Below the pieces are notes generated by a model. That model had not been told where the DNA came from. It ran no database searches and was given only the letters and a program-made list of their open reading frames with translations. From Bacillota bacterium (GTDB lineage Bacteria; Bacillota; Clostridia; Christensenellales; Borkfalkiaceae): a stretch of DNA of 9,237 nucleotides. Location of the stretch: the NCBI GenBank assembly GCA_003343995.1, contig QAKE01000013.1, positions 1 through 9,237 of the forward strand. The letters are read 5' to 3'. Of this stretch, positions 1 to 6,230 are shown one piece after another (within the stretch, counting starts at the first letter, position 1; every line of letters starts with the position of its first letter). The position numbers and the translations under genes are program-made.

Positions 1-198
1 CGTTACCTTCGCCGTGCGCTTTTTTGCGCCGCCGATATGGCTTACGTTAATTGTCTTTCTTTCCGCTCGTACATTGATCGCAAACGGGCGCAAGGGAAGC
101 ATTACTACGTTGCTATGTCCCACGGCATGAAAAAACTCGTGCGTATTATCTTTGCCGTTCTTTCCCGCAACCAGCCTTACGTAGAACCTGTTGCTTAA
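1..198 (+). CDS. IS110-family transposase, C-terminal fragment (cut by window edge)
   Basis: An open frame runs from the first base to a TAA at 196-198 and encodes 65 residues. The sequence reads RYLRRALFCAADMAY near the start, then a KRAQGKHYYVAMSHGMKKLVR block and ends LSRNQPYVEPVA. This matches the C-terminal pattern of the IS110 family (transposase_20 region): a K/RYLRRAL helix, a KGKxxxVA segment, then a conserved L-x-RIIFAVL helix before a short proline/tyrosine tail. The family moves DNA with a DEDD RuvC-like N-terminal domain plus a C-terminal domain carrying a catalytic serine, guided by a bridge RNA encoded in the element's non-coding end. The catalytic parts lie outside the window, so whether the element is intact cannot be judged here. 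The call rests on pattern recognition of a short tail. Confidence 0.82.
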   Translation, partial: RYLRRALFCAADMAYVNCLSFRSYIDRKRAQGKHYYVAMSHGMKKLVRIIFAVLSRNQPYVEPVA

Positions 199-433
199 CT
201 TCCAACTTTTCTCTAAGCGGACTTCCGTCCGCTGTTTTGGCGTGCCGTTTTTCTATCACGAAAATTTCTTAATCTTTCTTCGATTTTTTGCTTGACTTTT
301 CAATAGTTAGCTCCTTATTCAAGAGCATTTTATCATTTTCCGCGGCGGTTTACAATGGAAAATACTAACATAAACATTTAAAATTATGACATGTAATTTA
401 TGTTGAAAAAACCGAAAAACCGCGTGCAAAGAT
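199..433. other. Non-coding right flank of the IS110 element (end not located)
   Basis: This AT-rich, gene-free stretch lies between the transposase stop and the GH130 promoter. It must contain the right end of the IS element and the insertion junction, but IS110 elements lack long terminal inverted repeats, so I cannot place the boundary. It holds a stem-loop at 216-233 (separate entry), a spaced CTTGA/TCAAG pair at 291-295 and 319-323, and an AT-rich inverted repeat AACATAAA/TTTATGTT at 367-374 and 397-404. In the IS1111 branch of IS110 the bridge RNA is encoded on this side; I see no decisive sign of it. Confidence 0.45.
216..240 (+). terminator. Stem-loop after the IS110 transposase, possible weak terminator
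   Basis: AGCGGAC (216-222) pairs perfectly with GTCCGCT (227-233) around a TTCC loop, followed by GTTTTGG. The short U-run makes it a weak intrinsic terminator for the transposase transcript. It could equally be a structured part of the element's right end. Confidence 0.5.
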
Positions 434-462
434 TTGCCTTAAAACCGTTTTTCGTGTACAAT
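434..462 (+). promoter_or_regulatory. Sigma-A-type promoter for the GH130 gene
   Basis: TTGCCT (434-439) and TACAAT (457-462) are separated by 17 bases, a near-consensus -35/-10 pair. The predicted transcript starts near 469, giving a leader of about 18 bases that holds little more than the ribosome binding site. The upstream in-frame start codon at 400 lies 5' of this promoter and would not be on the transcript. Confidence 0.75.
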
Positions 463-474
463 GAAAACAACAAC

Positions 475-480
475 GGAGGA
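475..480 (+). promoter_or_regulatory. Ribosome binding site that fixes the GH130 start
   Basis: GGAGGA lies 6 bases before the ATG at 487. The upstream ATG at 400 has no comparable site. Together with the promoter at 434-462, this sets the start at 487. Confidence 0.85.
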
Positions 481-486
481 AAACTT

Positions 487-1551
487 ATGCACTACCCCAA
501 ATGGGCGTTCGGCCCTTTTATCAAAGACGAAAAACCGATTTTAACCCCCGACGCCGGCCTTACCTTTTTCTGCCCCGTAAGCAGGAAGGAAGTAAAATGG
601 CAGGCGACCAACGTATATAACCCCGCCTTTGCCGAAAAGGACGGCGTACTCCATATGTTTTACCGCGCGGACGACACGGCGCGCCCCTTTTTGGATACTT
701 GGGGCAACCCGATGGTCACCTGCCGCATCGGGCACGCGGTCAGCGAGGACGGCGTGCATTTTGAAAACTGCCCCGAACCCGTTTTATACCCCGACGAGGA
801 CGAATTCAAATGCTACGAGTGGGACGGCGGGTGTCAGGATCTGCACATTACCGAAAGCGCGGACGGCACGTTTTACATGAATTACACCGCGTGGGTGGGC
901 AGCAACGACAAAACGCGGGATAACCCCGCGCTCAACCCGCCGTTTATCGACGTTTTAATGACGGCGTCCTCCACAGATCTGATTCACTGGAAAAAGCACG
1001 GACCGGCGTTTGCGGCGGAGCGGCGCAACCACACGCGGAGCGGGGTTGTCGTGAGCAAGCTCGTCGGCGACAGGCTGATTGCCGAAAAAATCAACGGCAA
1101 ATACGTGATGTACGCCGCGCACAACGGCTGGATGGCGACTTCCGACGATTTAGTGCATTGGGAGCCCGTACCCGACGGCAAGGGCGGACAGCGCAGCCTG
1201 TTCCCCGACGAAGATTTCGCAAAGGTCCCCTACGCGAACGCTTCCTGCGAGGCGGGGGCGGCGGCGATTTTGACGGACGACGGCATCGTATATTTTTTCA
1301 ACGCGGCGGCAAAAAGCGACAACCCCAGCGCCGTCTGGTCGCAGGGGCAGGCGCTCATCGACAAAAACGATTTGTTTACCGTGCTGGACGTGCTGAAAGA
1401 ACCGCACCTTTCCCCCGAATTCGATTGGGAATGTAAGGGGCACGTGCCCACGCCCTGCTTGGTTTGTAACGGCATAACGCATTTTAAGGGAAAATGGGCG
1501 ATGTATTACGGCGCGAGCGACCACGTGATCGGGCGCGCCGTGGAAAAATAA
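487..1551 (+). CDS. GH130-type glycoside phosphorylase/hydrolase
   Basis: This 354-residue protein has the length and five-bladed beta-propeller motif pattern of glycoside hydrolase family 130, whose members phosphorolyse or hydrolyse beta-mannosides and related sugars. Visible motifs are YNPA (44-47), FYRAD (58-62), CRIGHAVSEDG (79-89), GGCQDLHI (114-121), repeated TSDDLVHWEP-like blade segments and the C-terminal YYGASD (340-345). The family usually has E-D-P-R where this protein has Q-D-L-H (117-120). The key aspartate (D118) is kept, but the altered context suggests a subfamily of uncertain specificity, and phosphorylase versus hydrolase cannot be decided by eye. There is no signal peptide, so it is probably cytoplasmic. 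It is monocistronic, with its own promoter (434-462) and a strong terminator (1559-1591). The frame stays open back to an ATG at 400, but promoter and RBS favour 487. A GH43-like glycosidase is the main alternative. Confidence 0.83.
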   Translation: MHYPKWAFGPFIKDEKPILTPDAGLTFFCPVSRKEVKWQATNVYNPAFAEKDGVLHMFYRADDTARPFLDTWGNPMVTCRIGHAVSEDGVHFENCPEPVLYPDEDEFKCYEWDGGCQDLHITESADGTFYMNYTAWVGSNDKTRDNPALNPPFIDVLMTASSTDLIHWKKHGPAFAAERRNHTRSGVVVSKLVGDRLIAEKINGKYVMYAAHNGWMATSDDLVHWEPVPDGKGGQRSLFPDEDFAKVPYANASCEAGAAAILTDDGIVYFFNAAAKSDNPSAVWSQGQALIDKNDLFTVLDVLKEPHLSPEFDWECKGHVPTPCLVCNGITHFKGKWAMYYGASDHVIGRAVEK

Positions 1552-1558
1552 AACAGAT

Positions 1559-1591
1559 GCGGCGGGCGAAAAATTCGCCCGCCGCTTTTTT
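1559..1591. terminator. Bidirectional terminator between GH130 and the Cys-cluster gene
   Basis: A perfect 12-bp stem (1559-1570 with 1574-1585) with an AAA loop is followed on the + strand by six Ts (1586-1591). It ends the GH130 transcript. The stop codon of the minus-strand gene at 1590-1592 overlaps the T-run; on that strand the hairpin is followed by a looser T-rich stretch, so it probably serves both genes. Confidence 0.9.
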
Positions 1592-1943
1592 ATTTGTTTT
1601 TTGACTCCTCGTATTTTTTTAAGTAATATTTCAGTTCTGACGTCGTTTGCCTTAACGCTTCCGCCCGATCCTCCGTTTCGTCGCACAAAATTGTCTTTAA
1701 CACGTTCATATCCTGTGCGAGCCCCTCCAACGCCTTCAGCGCGCGATCCTTTCTCCGACCGATATCCCGCGCCCTTCTCCCGCAGAACTCTTCGCAGGCG
1801 GTCATGTCTTTTTTTACGATTTCTCTTTTTCGCATGCAATATCCCACGTTTTCCCGCGTTATCCCGATAAACGTTTTTGTAAAATACGCGTTATACCTAT
1901 CGCATCTCCAGCACGTTCTTGCTTTCTTTTCTTGTTCTTCCAT
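1590..1943 (-). CDS. Small cysteine-cluster protein of unknown function
   Basis: This 117-residue protein starts at an ATG (1943-1941) preceded by GGAGGA at good spacing. The N-terminal half carries CWRC (11-14), a tyrosine/phenylalanine-rich stretch with AYFTK, GYC (cysteine 36) and ACEEFC (cysteines 50 and 54). This C-x2-C / C / C-x3-C spacing suggests a small zinc- or metal-binding fold. It resembles short uncharacterised clostridial proteins with CxxCxYF...YxKxx...GxC...C, a resemblance I know only as a pattern. The C-terminal half (about 58-115) is highly charged, predicted helical and could form a coiled coil; it has one more cysteine (87). There is no signal peptide or membrane segment. 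The gene is divergent from the XRE regulator, and its promoter holds one of three operator copies, so repression by that protein is likely. No function can be assigned. Confidence 0.78.
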   Translation of the reverse strand: MEEQEKKARTCWRCDRYNAYFTKTFIGITRENVGYCMRKREIVKKDMTACEEFCGRRARDIGRRKDRALKALEGLAQDMNVLKTILCDETEDRAEALRQTTSELKYYLKKYEESKNK

Positions 1944-1958
1944 TTTTGCTCCTCCATT

Positions 1959-1973
1959 AGTCCATTTTGGACT
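1959..1973. promoter_or_regulatory. Operator 1, perfect palindrome
   Basis: AGTCCA-TTT-TGGACT is a perfect 6-bp inverted repeat with a 3-base spacer, just inside the transcribed leader of the minus-strand gene. Its centre is 1966. Confidence 0.8.
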
Positions 1974-1980
1974 TAATTAT

Positions 1981-2010
1981 ATTATAATAGTCCATTATAG
2001 ACTATGTCAA
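1981..2010 (-). promoter_or_regulatory. Consensus promoter of the Cys-cluster gene, overlapped by operator 2
   Basis: On the minus strand TTGACA (2010-2005) is a perfect -35 box and TATAAT (1986-1981) a perfect -10 box, separated by 18 bases (17 if TTATAA is read). Operator 2 (1988-2004) fills the spacer, and operator 1 lies just downstream of the expected start near 1975. A bound repressor would directly block polymerase. Confidence 0.85.
1988..2004. promoter_or_regulatory. Operator 2, inside the promoter spacer
   Basis: TAGTCCA-TTA-TAGACTA is the same palindrome with one mismatched pair. It is centred at 1996, 30 bases from operator 1, between the -35 and -10 boxes of the minus-strand promoter. 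Confidence 0.8.
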
Positions 2011-2016
2011 GCAAAA

Positions 2017-2033
2017 TAATCTAATTTGGACTA
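2017..2033. promoter_or_regulatory. Operator 3, half-degenerate copy
   Basis: TAATCTA-ATT-TGGACTA keeps one perfect half-site (TGGACTA) and a weaker left half. It is centred at 2025, 29 bases from operator 2 and about 30 bases upstream of the XRE start codon, where it could mediate autoregulation of that gene. Confidence 0.65.
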
Positions 2034-2043
2034 AAATATTTTT

Positions 2044-2050
2044 AAGGTGA
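2044..2050 (+). promoter_or_regulatory. Ribosome binding site that decides the XRE start
   Basis: AAGGTGA is a good Shine-Dalgarno sequence 5 bases before the ATG at 2056. The in-frame GTG at 2047 lies within this site, so it is not the start codon. Confidence 0.8.
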
Positions 2051-2055
2051 CAAAT

Positions 2056-2253
2056 ATGTACGGTCAAAGAATAAAAGAGGCGAGAAAAGCGTGCGGACTT
2101 ACGCAGCGACAGTTAGCCGAAAAATTGTTTATAACGCAAAGCGCCATCGGAAAATACGAGCGAGAGGAGCTGCAACCGAACATTCCGATGATCATTAAAA
2201 TCTGCAAAACGCTGGATGTCAGCGCCGATTATCTGCTCGGCTTAGAGGATTAA
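2056..2253 (+). CDS. XRE-family helix-turn-helix repressor
   Basis: This 65-residue protein is a single HTH_3 (Cro/C1-type) domain. GQRIKEARKACGLTQRQLAEKL (3-24) covers helices 1-2, and FITQSAIGKYERE (25-37) is the recognition helix region with the hallmark Q-S-x-I-x-K-Y-E. PMIIKICKTLDVSADYLLGLED closes the five-helix bundle in the usual way. There is no C-terminal effector or protease domain, so it is a minimal DNA-binding protein, probably a dimer on palindromic sites. Three such sites lie immediately upstream in the divergent intergenic region, which is strong circumstantial evidence for autoregulation and control of the Cys-cluster gene. I could not place a confident promoter for this gene; TAAAAT at 2032-2037 is a possible -10 box. 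It ends at the terminator shared with the esterase gene. Base composition is more AT-rich than the flanking carbohydrate genes, which may indicate transfer. Confidence 0.93.
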   Translation: MYGQRIKEARKACGLTQRQLAEKLFITQSAIGKYEREELQPNIPMIIKICKTLDVSADYLLGLED

Positions 2254-2288
2254 AAACGCCCGCTTGCAATTCTGCAAGCGGGCGTTTT
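2253..2288. terminator. Bidirectional terminator between XRE and esterase genes
   Basis: A perfect 16-bp stem (2253-2268 with 2273-2288) with an ATTC loop has A-runs at one end and T-runs at the other on both strands. It starts in the last base of the XRE stop codon and lies 8 bases beyond the stop of the convergent esterase gene. Confidence 0.92.
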
Positions 2289-2296
2289 CTGCTTTT

Positions 2297-4267
2297 TTAC
2301 GGGGCGGGCAGCGCCCATTCGATTAAAATTTCCGTTTTTTCCTTTCCGCGGAAGTAAAATTCCGCCGCGTGCGCCGTGCGCAGAATTTCCCTGTCGTTCG
2401 GCGCGCCGTCCCCCGCGCAGGCGTTGGTTAAATCGACGTTGAACACCTTGCGCTCGCCGTTCCATTCGATATTCGTCGGCTCGAAACGGTAGACGAACCC
2501 GCCGCCGCGCACCAGAAAGCCGCAAAATCGCGCGTCGCCGCTCAGCCGCGTCATACACACCTGCAAGGAAGAAAAATTTTCCAGCCGATGCGGATTGCCG
2601 CACAAATCGATTAAAGGCGACGCCCCGAAAAAGAAATATTCCCTCTGCTTCGGTTCGCCCGCAACGCGCAGTCCGTCTTGCGCGATGCTCACTTCCGCCT
2701 TGCCGCCCGTTATGCTCCCCGCGCTCCAAACCTTTCGGGGCAAAAACGCGCCCGACTCCGCGCTGTTGTTGTTTTCGGTGATCTCCGCAAACGCGCAGTA
2801 TTCCCACCAATTCGTCTGATAATACGCTTTATCCGCAACGTCCTCGATTGCCGTGCGGTACGGCTTTACGGGCATGCCGTCGGCGGTTTGCAAGTTGCAA
2901 TACTGATTGTATCGGCAATAAGCGTAAGTCAGCGCAACGGGGTTTTGCATCATCGGGTGGCGCACCTCGATTTCCCTTTCGGAAACGACGCGCGCGAGTG
3001 CGGGCGCGTAAACGCCGCCCTTTTCCGCCAAGGCAAAGCCGTATACCGCCCCGCCCTTCAACGGCATATCCGCCCGTACGAAAACGCGCGCCGTGCCGCC
3101 CTCGAAGCGCACAAATTCGATTTCGGGGAAACGATAGGGTTCTCCGCCGTAAAGCCTGTTTTCCAGCCCCTTCGCCAGCCGACGGGAAATTTTCGTTTTG
3201 CTAACGGGGTGTATGGGGTTATAGCCGAACCTTCCGTCGGGAATGAGCCACTCCACCTCCCCGTCGTACTGCGGCGCGGCAAAGGCGTTTTCGTCGCCGT
3301 ATTCCGCGTTGATCTCCCTTACGGCAATATCCGTTGCCTCGTTCACGTAATTATATCCGTCGGGCGTGAGGGGATAAATTTCCCGCGCGATATGCGCCGC
3401 GGCGAAAATCATCTTTTCGCCGAACAGCGCGCGGTAATGCTTTATCATGCCTTTCAGCGCGCGGCGGGTATAATCCGCCCGCGCGAAATCGCGCGCGTCC
3501 GATTCCCCCTGATACCAAAGCATCGCCTTGAACGAACACCCCGCGAGGGGCGCGATCCTCTCGTTATACAGACCGCACGGCTGTGTGTAGTTGTCAAAGC
3601 CGTATGTATTGAACCCGTTTGCGGAATAAAAGCCGCGCTCCGTCAGGTTGTTTTTGACGAGCTCGTCGCCCTCGATGAGCGACTGCGGCAGATAGGCGCA
3701 GATCTGCACCCCGCCCACGGGGTTGCACACAAGCCCGATGGGCGCGTTTGCCCGCTCGGCAAGCTCCAGCGCGGCGAGCGCCGCCACCGCCGAAAGATAT
3801 TTCGCCGATTCGTCGGAAATCGGCTTCCACTCTACGTCGCCGACGAAGTCCGCCAACGGCGTTTCGCTGCGCAAAAGATTTCCGCTTTCGTCGGACAACG
3901 TGCCGTAGGTATTGACAAAATAAATCCCCTGCGCTTCCGCGCAGCGGGCGAGCACCCCGTCTTTGTCGCTCAAGCCCTCGATGCAGTATTCCATATTGGA
4001 CTGCCCCGCGCAGAGCAGCACGTCGCCGAAACGCGCGGTAAAGGAAAGCGTTTCGCCGCTTTCGTCGCGCACCGTAAAGGCGCACGGCGCGAAAGAACCC
4101 GCGTGCGACGGGCAGGGCACGGAAAACGCGCCGTTTTCCGAAACGGCGGAGTATTCCTTGCCGTCATAATTTACCGTTACCCTGCCGACGGCGGAAAATC
4201 CCTTCACGCAAAAGGGCATATCCCGCTGCATAACGGAAACGCCGTTAAAATACTTGTGCAGTTCCAT
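2297..4267 (-). CDS. Sialate O-acetylesterase-like SGNH esterase with C-terminal extension
   Basis: This 656-residue protein carries the sialate O-acetylesterase (SASA/SGNH) signature: GQSNM with nucleophile Ser90 (88-92), a GGVQICAYLP block (185-194) like the family GGTxIExW segment, WYQGESD (251-257) and IHP with the likely catalytic His353. Family members remove O-acetyl groups from sialic acids, xylan or rhamnogalacturonan. Residues 1-80 look like an N-terminal beta-sandwich, as is usual in the longer members. The region after about 470 is an extra beta-rich segment resembling a carbohydrate-binding jelly roll, which makes the protein longer than minimal members. No signal peptide is visible, so it is probably cytoplasmic. 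The start has TCCTC (GAGGA on its strand) 6 bases upstream. It is the last gene of the operon, 33 bases after the rhamnosidase-like gene, fitting deacetylation of the same oligosaccharide. Substrate is inferred from context only. Confidence 0.9.
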   Translation of the reverse strand: MELHKYFNGVSVMQRDMPFCVKGFSAVGRVTVNYDGKEYSAVSENGAFSVPCPSHAGSFAPCAFTVRDESGETLSFTARFGDVLLCAGQSNMEYCIEGLSDKDGVLARCAEAQGIYFVNTYGTLSDESGNLLRSETPLADFVGDVEWKPISDESAKYLSAVAALAALELAERANAPIGLVCNPVGGVQICAYLPQSLIEGDELVKNNLTERGFYSANGFNTYGFDNYTQPCGLYNERIAPLAGCSFKAMLWYQGESDARDFARADYTRRALKGMIKHYRALFGEKMIFAAAHIAREIYPLTPDGYNYVNEATDIAVREINAEYGDENAFAAPQYDGEVEWLIPDGRFGYNPIHPVSKTKISRRLAKGLENRLYGGEPYRFPEIEFVRFEGGTARVFVRADMPLKGGAVYGFALAEKGGVYAPALARVVSEREIEVRHPMMQNPVALTYAYCRYNQYCNLQTADGMPVKPYRTAIEDVADKAYYQTNWWEYCAFAEITENNNSAESGAFLPRKVWSAGSITGGKAEVSIAQDGLRVAGEPKQREYFFFGASPLIDLCGNPHRLENFSSLQVCMTRLSGDARFCGFLVRGGGFVYRFEPTNIEWNGERKVFNVDLTNACAGDGAPNDREILRTAHAAEFYFRGKEKTEILIEWALPAP

Positions 4268-4300
4268 GTTTTTTCCTCGTTTTGCGGCTTTCCGCGGCGG

Positions 4301-6217
4301 TTACGCTTTTTTAACTTCGTTGGGGCAGAGCACGGAAAGATAGTATACGGGTACGGCGCTCCAGCCGTGGCACAGGCTGCCCGCTTTCAAAAAGTCGCTT
4401 TCGCCCTTGATGGTTTCCCAATAGCTCGTCGCGCCCGCGGCGAGCATATAGCCGTAATCTTCGCGTATCTTTTCCACCACGTACGCCGCGTTGGCTTGAT
4501 CGGCGGCGAGCAGAGCGTCGAATTCGAACACCTTCATGGAAAGGGTTACGTCGCACATCGTTTTATCGGCTTTCAGCCGCTCGATAAGGGCGGCGTTCCT
4601 TTCGTTTTGCGGATCGGCGAGAATCGCCAGATAGTTGGACAGTTTGCCGAAGTGCTCCTCTTTGCCGAGATAGGAAACGTACAGCCCCTTATCCTCCCGA
4701 TAAAAGGCGGCGATATGGGCGCGCAGGGAAGAAAGCGCCCCTTCGTGCGGGAAGGTTTCCCCCGTCAACGCGCAAATCTTTTTGAAATCTTCGAGGGCGA
4801 GAATCGTAAAGCAGTTGAGGGGCAGATCGTACGATTTTTCGTAGACGGCGGGAATGAGCTCCCCGTCCTTCGTGCCGTCCATGCCGTCGGTCCATTCGTA
4901 AAAGTTCCAATACCCCTCGAAGGAGGCGATCAGCCCGTTTTCCTCCCGCTTTTGGGCAAACACGCCCACGATGTCGCTTAAAAGGCGGAAATTTTCTTTC
5001 AGCAGCGTAACGTCGCCGGAATGTTCGGCGTATTCCAGCATCGCCTTTACGTAAATCAGACTGAAAAAGGGAATGGGCACGTCGGTGCCCGCGGGGAAAC
5101 ACAGCGGCAGCAGCTTATCGGGTTTCTGCGCCTTGCTCATCAGCTCCAAGTTGGCGCGGGCAAAGCGGTATTCGCCGAAGGCGTAATAGCCGCAGAGCAT
5201 CTGATTGCGCGAATCCATGGCGTAAAGCGCCTGTTCGCGCCAAGGGCAGTCCTCGTAATGCTCGTGCATGCAAAGCCGCAGGGTGCGCACCCCCACGTCG
5301 TATATTTCCTGCAGCCGTCCGTCGTGAAAGCGGCGGGAAACTTCCGACACGGGGTACATGGTTTCCCGTATTCCCGCGGTTTCGATTTCGCAATCGTCCA
5401 AAAATTGCAGGTATCTGCAACCCAAGCGGCGGAAGGGGTGGAAAAAGTCGAAATACTCCCCGTTGCAAACGAGCTCCACCGTGAAATCGCGCCCGCCGAC
5501 GGCATACCGCACTTCCCCGTCCGCGAGGTGTTCGCCGTACGCCACGCGCACCGTTTTGCCCGCCGGCGCTTTCACGCGGCAGAATAAAAAGCCCACGCGC
5601 TCCCGCCCCAAATCGTAAATGCGCTTTGCTTTATCGACGAGCCTGCCCTCGCTCAGCGGCAGAAGTTCCAGCTTTTCTATGCGGTTTTTATAAAGCGTTT
5701 TCGGCATATCGGATACGAAAACGGATTTTTGAAAGCCTTTCGGCGCGTAATCCGCCTTGTCGAACCCGTCGTAAAAACGGCTGTCATAGCGATAGGAAAG
5801 CCCCATCTGCACCGTGATGATCTTGTTTTGATGGCAGACGAAATCCTCCGCCAAAGCGGAAAGGGTGTTTTCCGAAGAATACGCGACGACCTTTTCCCCC
5901 GAAACGACTTCGTAAATCAGTCCCGCCTTGTTGTTCACGTAGGTGGAAGAATCCACGCCGTAGTACCAGCAGACGATAACGAGTTTGTTTTCCCCCGCGA
6001 CGAGATAGGGCGCGAGGTCGATTTCGTCGTACACCTTAAAGTGCGGATAATCGGCGTACTGCCCGAAGGCGGCGAGCCTGCCGTTCACGTACGCGGCGTA
6101 GTTGCTGTCCGCGGAAATCTTCAGCGTCGCCGCCGTCGCGGCAAAGGCGTCGTAAAATTTGGCGTATTCGTCCGAACGGGACGCTCCCGCCGCCCAGATC
6201 CATTTGGCTTTTTTCAT
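4301..6217 (-). CDS. GH78 alpha-L-rhamnosidase-like glycoside hydrolase
   Basis: This 638-residue protein has the layout of bacterial alpha-L-rhamnosidases (GH78), which release terminal L-rhamnose by inversion. The N-terminal beta-sandwich (about 25-110) has the SADSNYAAYVNG motif of the rhamnosidase N domain. A second beta domain (about 175-290) ends in FHPFRRLGCRYLQF. The (alpha/alpha)6 catalytic barrel (about 296-630) contains DCPWREQ (323-329), where E328 followed seven residues later by D335 matches the acid-containing E-x6-D pattern. Near the end, SYWET (598-602, candidate base E601) and LCHGWS (615-620) match the second conserved cluster. It lacks the extra beta domains of the roughly 900-1000-residue relatives. 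No signal peptide is seen. The ATG at 6217 is chosen for its AAAGGAG site and because the frame upstream is antisense-like DNA inside the DUF2284 gene. True substrate may differ from rhamnose. Confidence 0.86.
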   Translation of the reverse strand: MKKAKWIWAAGASRSDEYAKFYDAFAATAATLKISADSNYAAYVNGRLAAFGQYADYPHFKVYDEIDLAPYLVAGENKLVIVCWYYGVDSSTYVNNKAGLIYEVVSGEKVVAYSSENTLSALAEDFVCHQNKIITVQMGLSYRYDSRFYDGFDKADYAPKGFQKSVFVSDMPKTLYKNRIEKLELLPLSEGRLVDKAKRIYDLGRERVGFLFCRVKAPAGKTVRVAYGEHLADGEVRYAVGGRDFTVELVCNGEYFDFFHPFRRLGCRYLQFLDDCEIETAGIRETMYPVSEVSRRFHDGRLQEIYDVGVRTLRLCMHEHYEDCPWREQALYAMDSRNQMLCGYYAFGEYRFARANLELMSKAQKPDKLLPLCFPAGTDVPIPFFSLIYVKAMLEYAEHSGDVTLLKENFRLLSDIVGVFAQKREENGLIASFEGYWNFYEWTDGMDGTKDGELIPAVYEKSYDLPLNCFTILALEDFKKICALTGETFPHEGALSSLRAHIAAFYREDKGLYVSYLGKEEHFGKLSNYLAILADPQNERNAALIERLKADKTMCDVTLSMKVFEFDALLAADQANAAYVVEKIREDYGYMLAAGATSYWETIKGESDFLKAGSLCHGWSAVPVYYLSVLCPNEVKKA

Positions 6218-6223
6218 GTTTTT

Positions 6224-6230
6224 CTCCTTT
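6224..6230 (-). promoter_or_regulatory. Ribosome binding site of the GH78 gene overlapping the upstream stop codon
   Basis: AAAGGAG lies 6 bases before the ATG and shares bases with the TAA stop of the DUF2284 gene (6229-6231). This suggests translational coupling of the first two operon genes and excludes the longer upstream reading of the GH78 frame. Confidence 0.8.

Noticed and set aside
400..486. N-terminal extension of the GH130 frame to the ATG at 400
   Set aside because: It lies partly upstream of and through the promoter (434-462), lacks a ribosome binding site and encodes no family motif.
1150..1839. A 229-codon minus-strand frame antisense to the GH130 gene
   Set aside because: It runs across the GH130 terminator and into the Cys-cluster gene, with low-complexity basic content and no start signal.
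2678..4981. A 767-codon open frame on the + strand
   Set aside because: It is antisense to the esterase and GH78 genes, has no ribosome binding site or recognisable motif, and its arginine/valine-rich content is typical of shadow frames in GC-rich codon usage.
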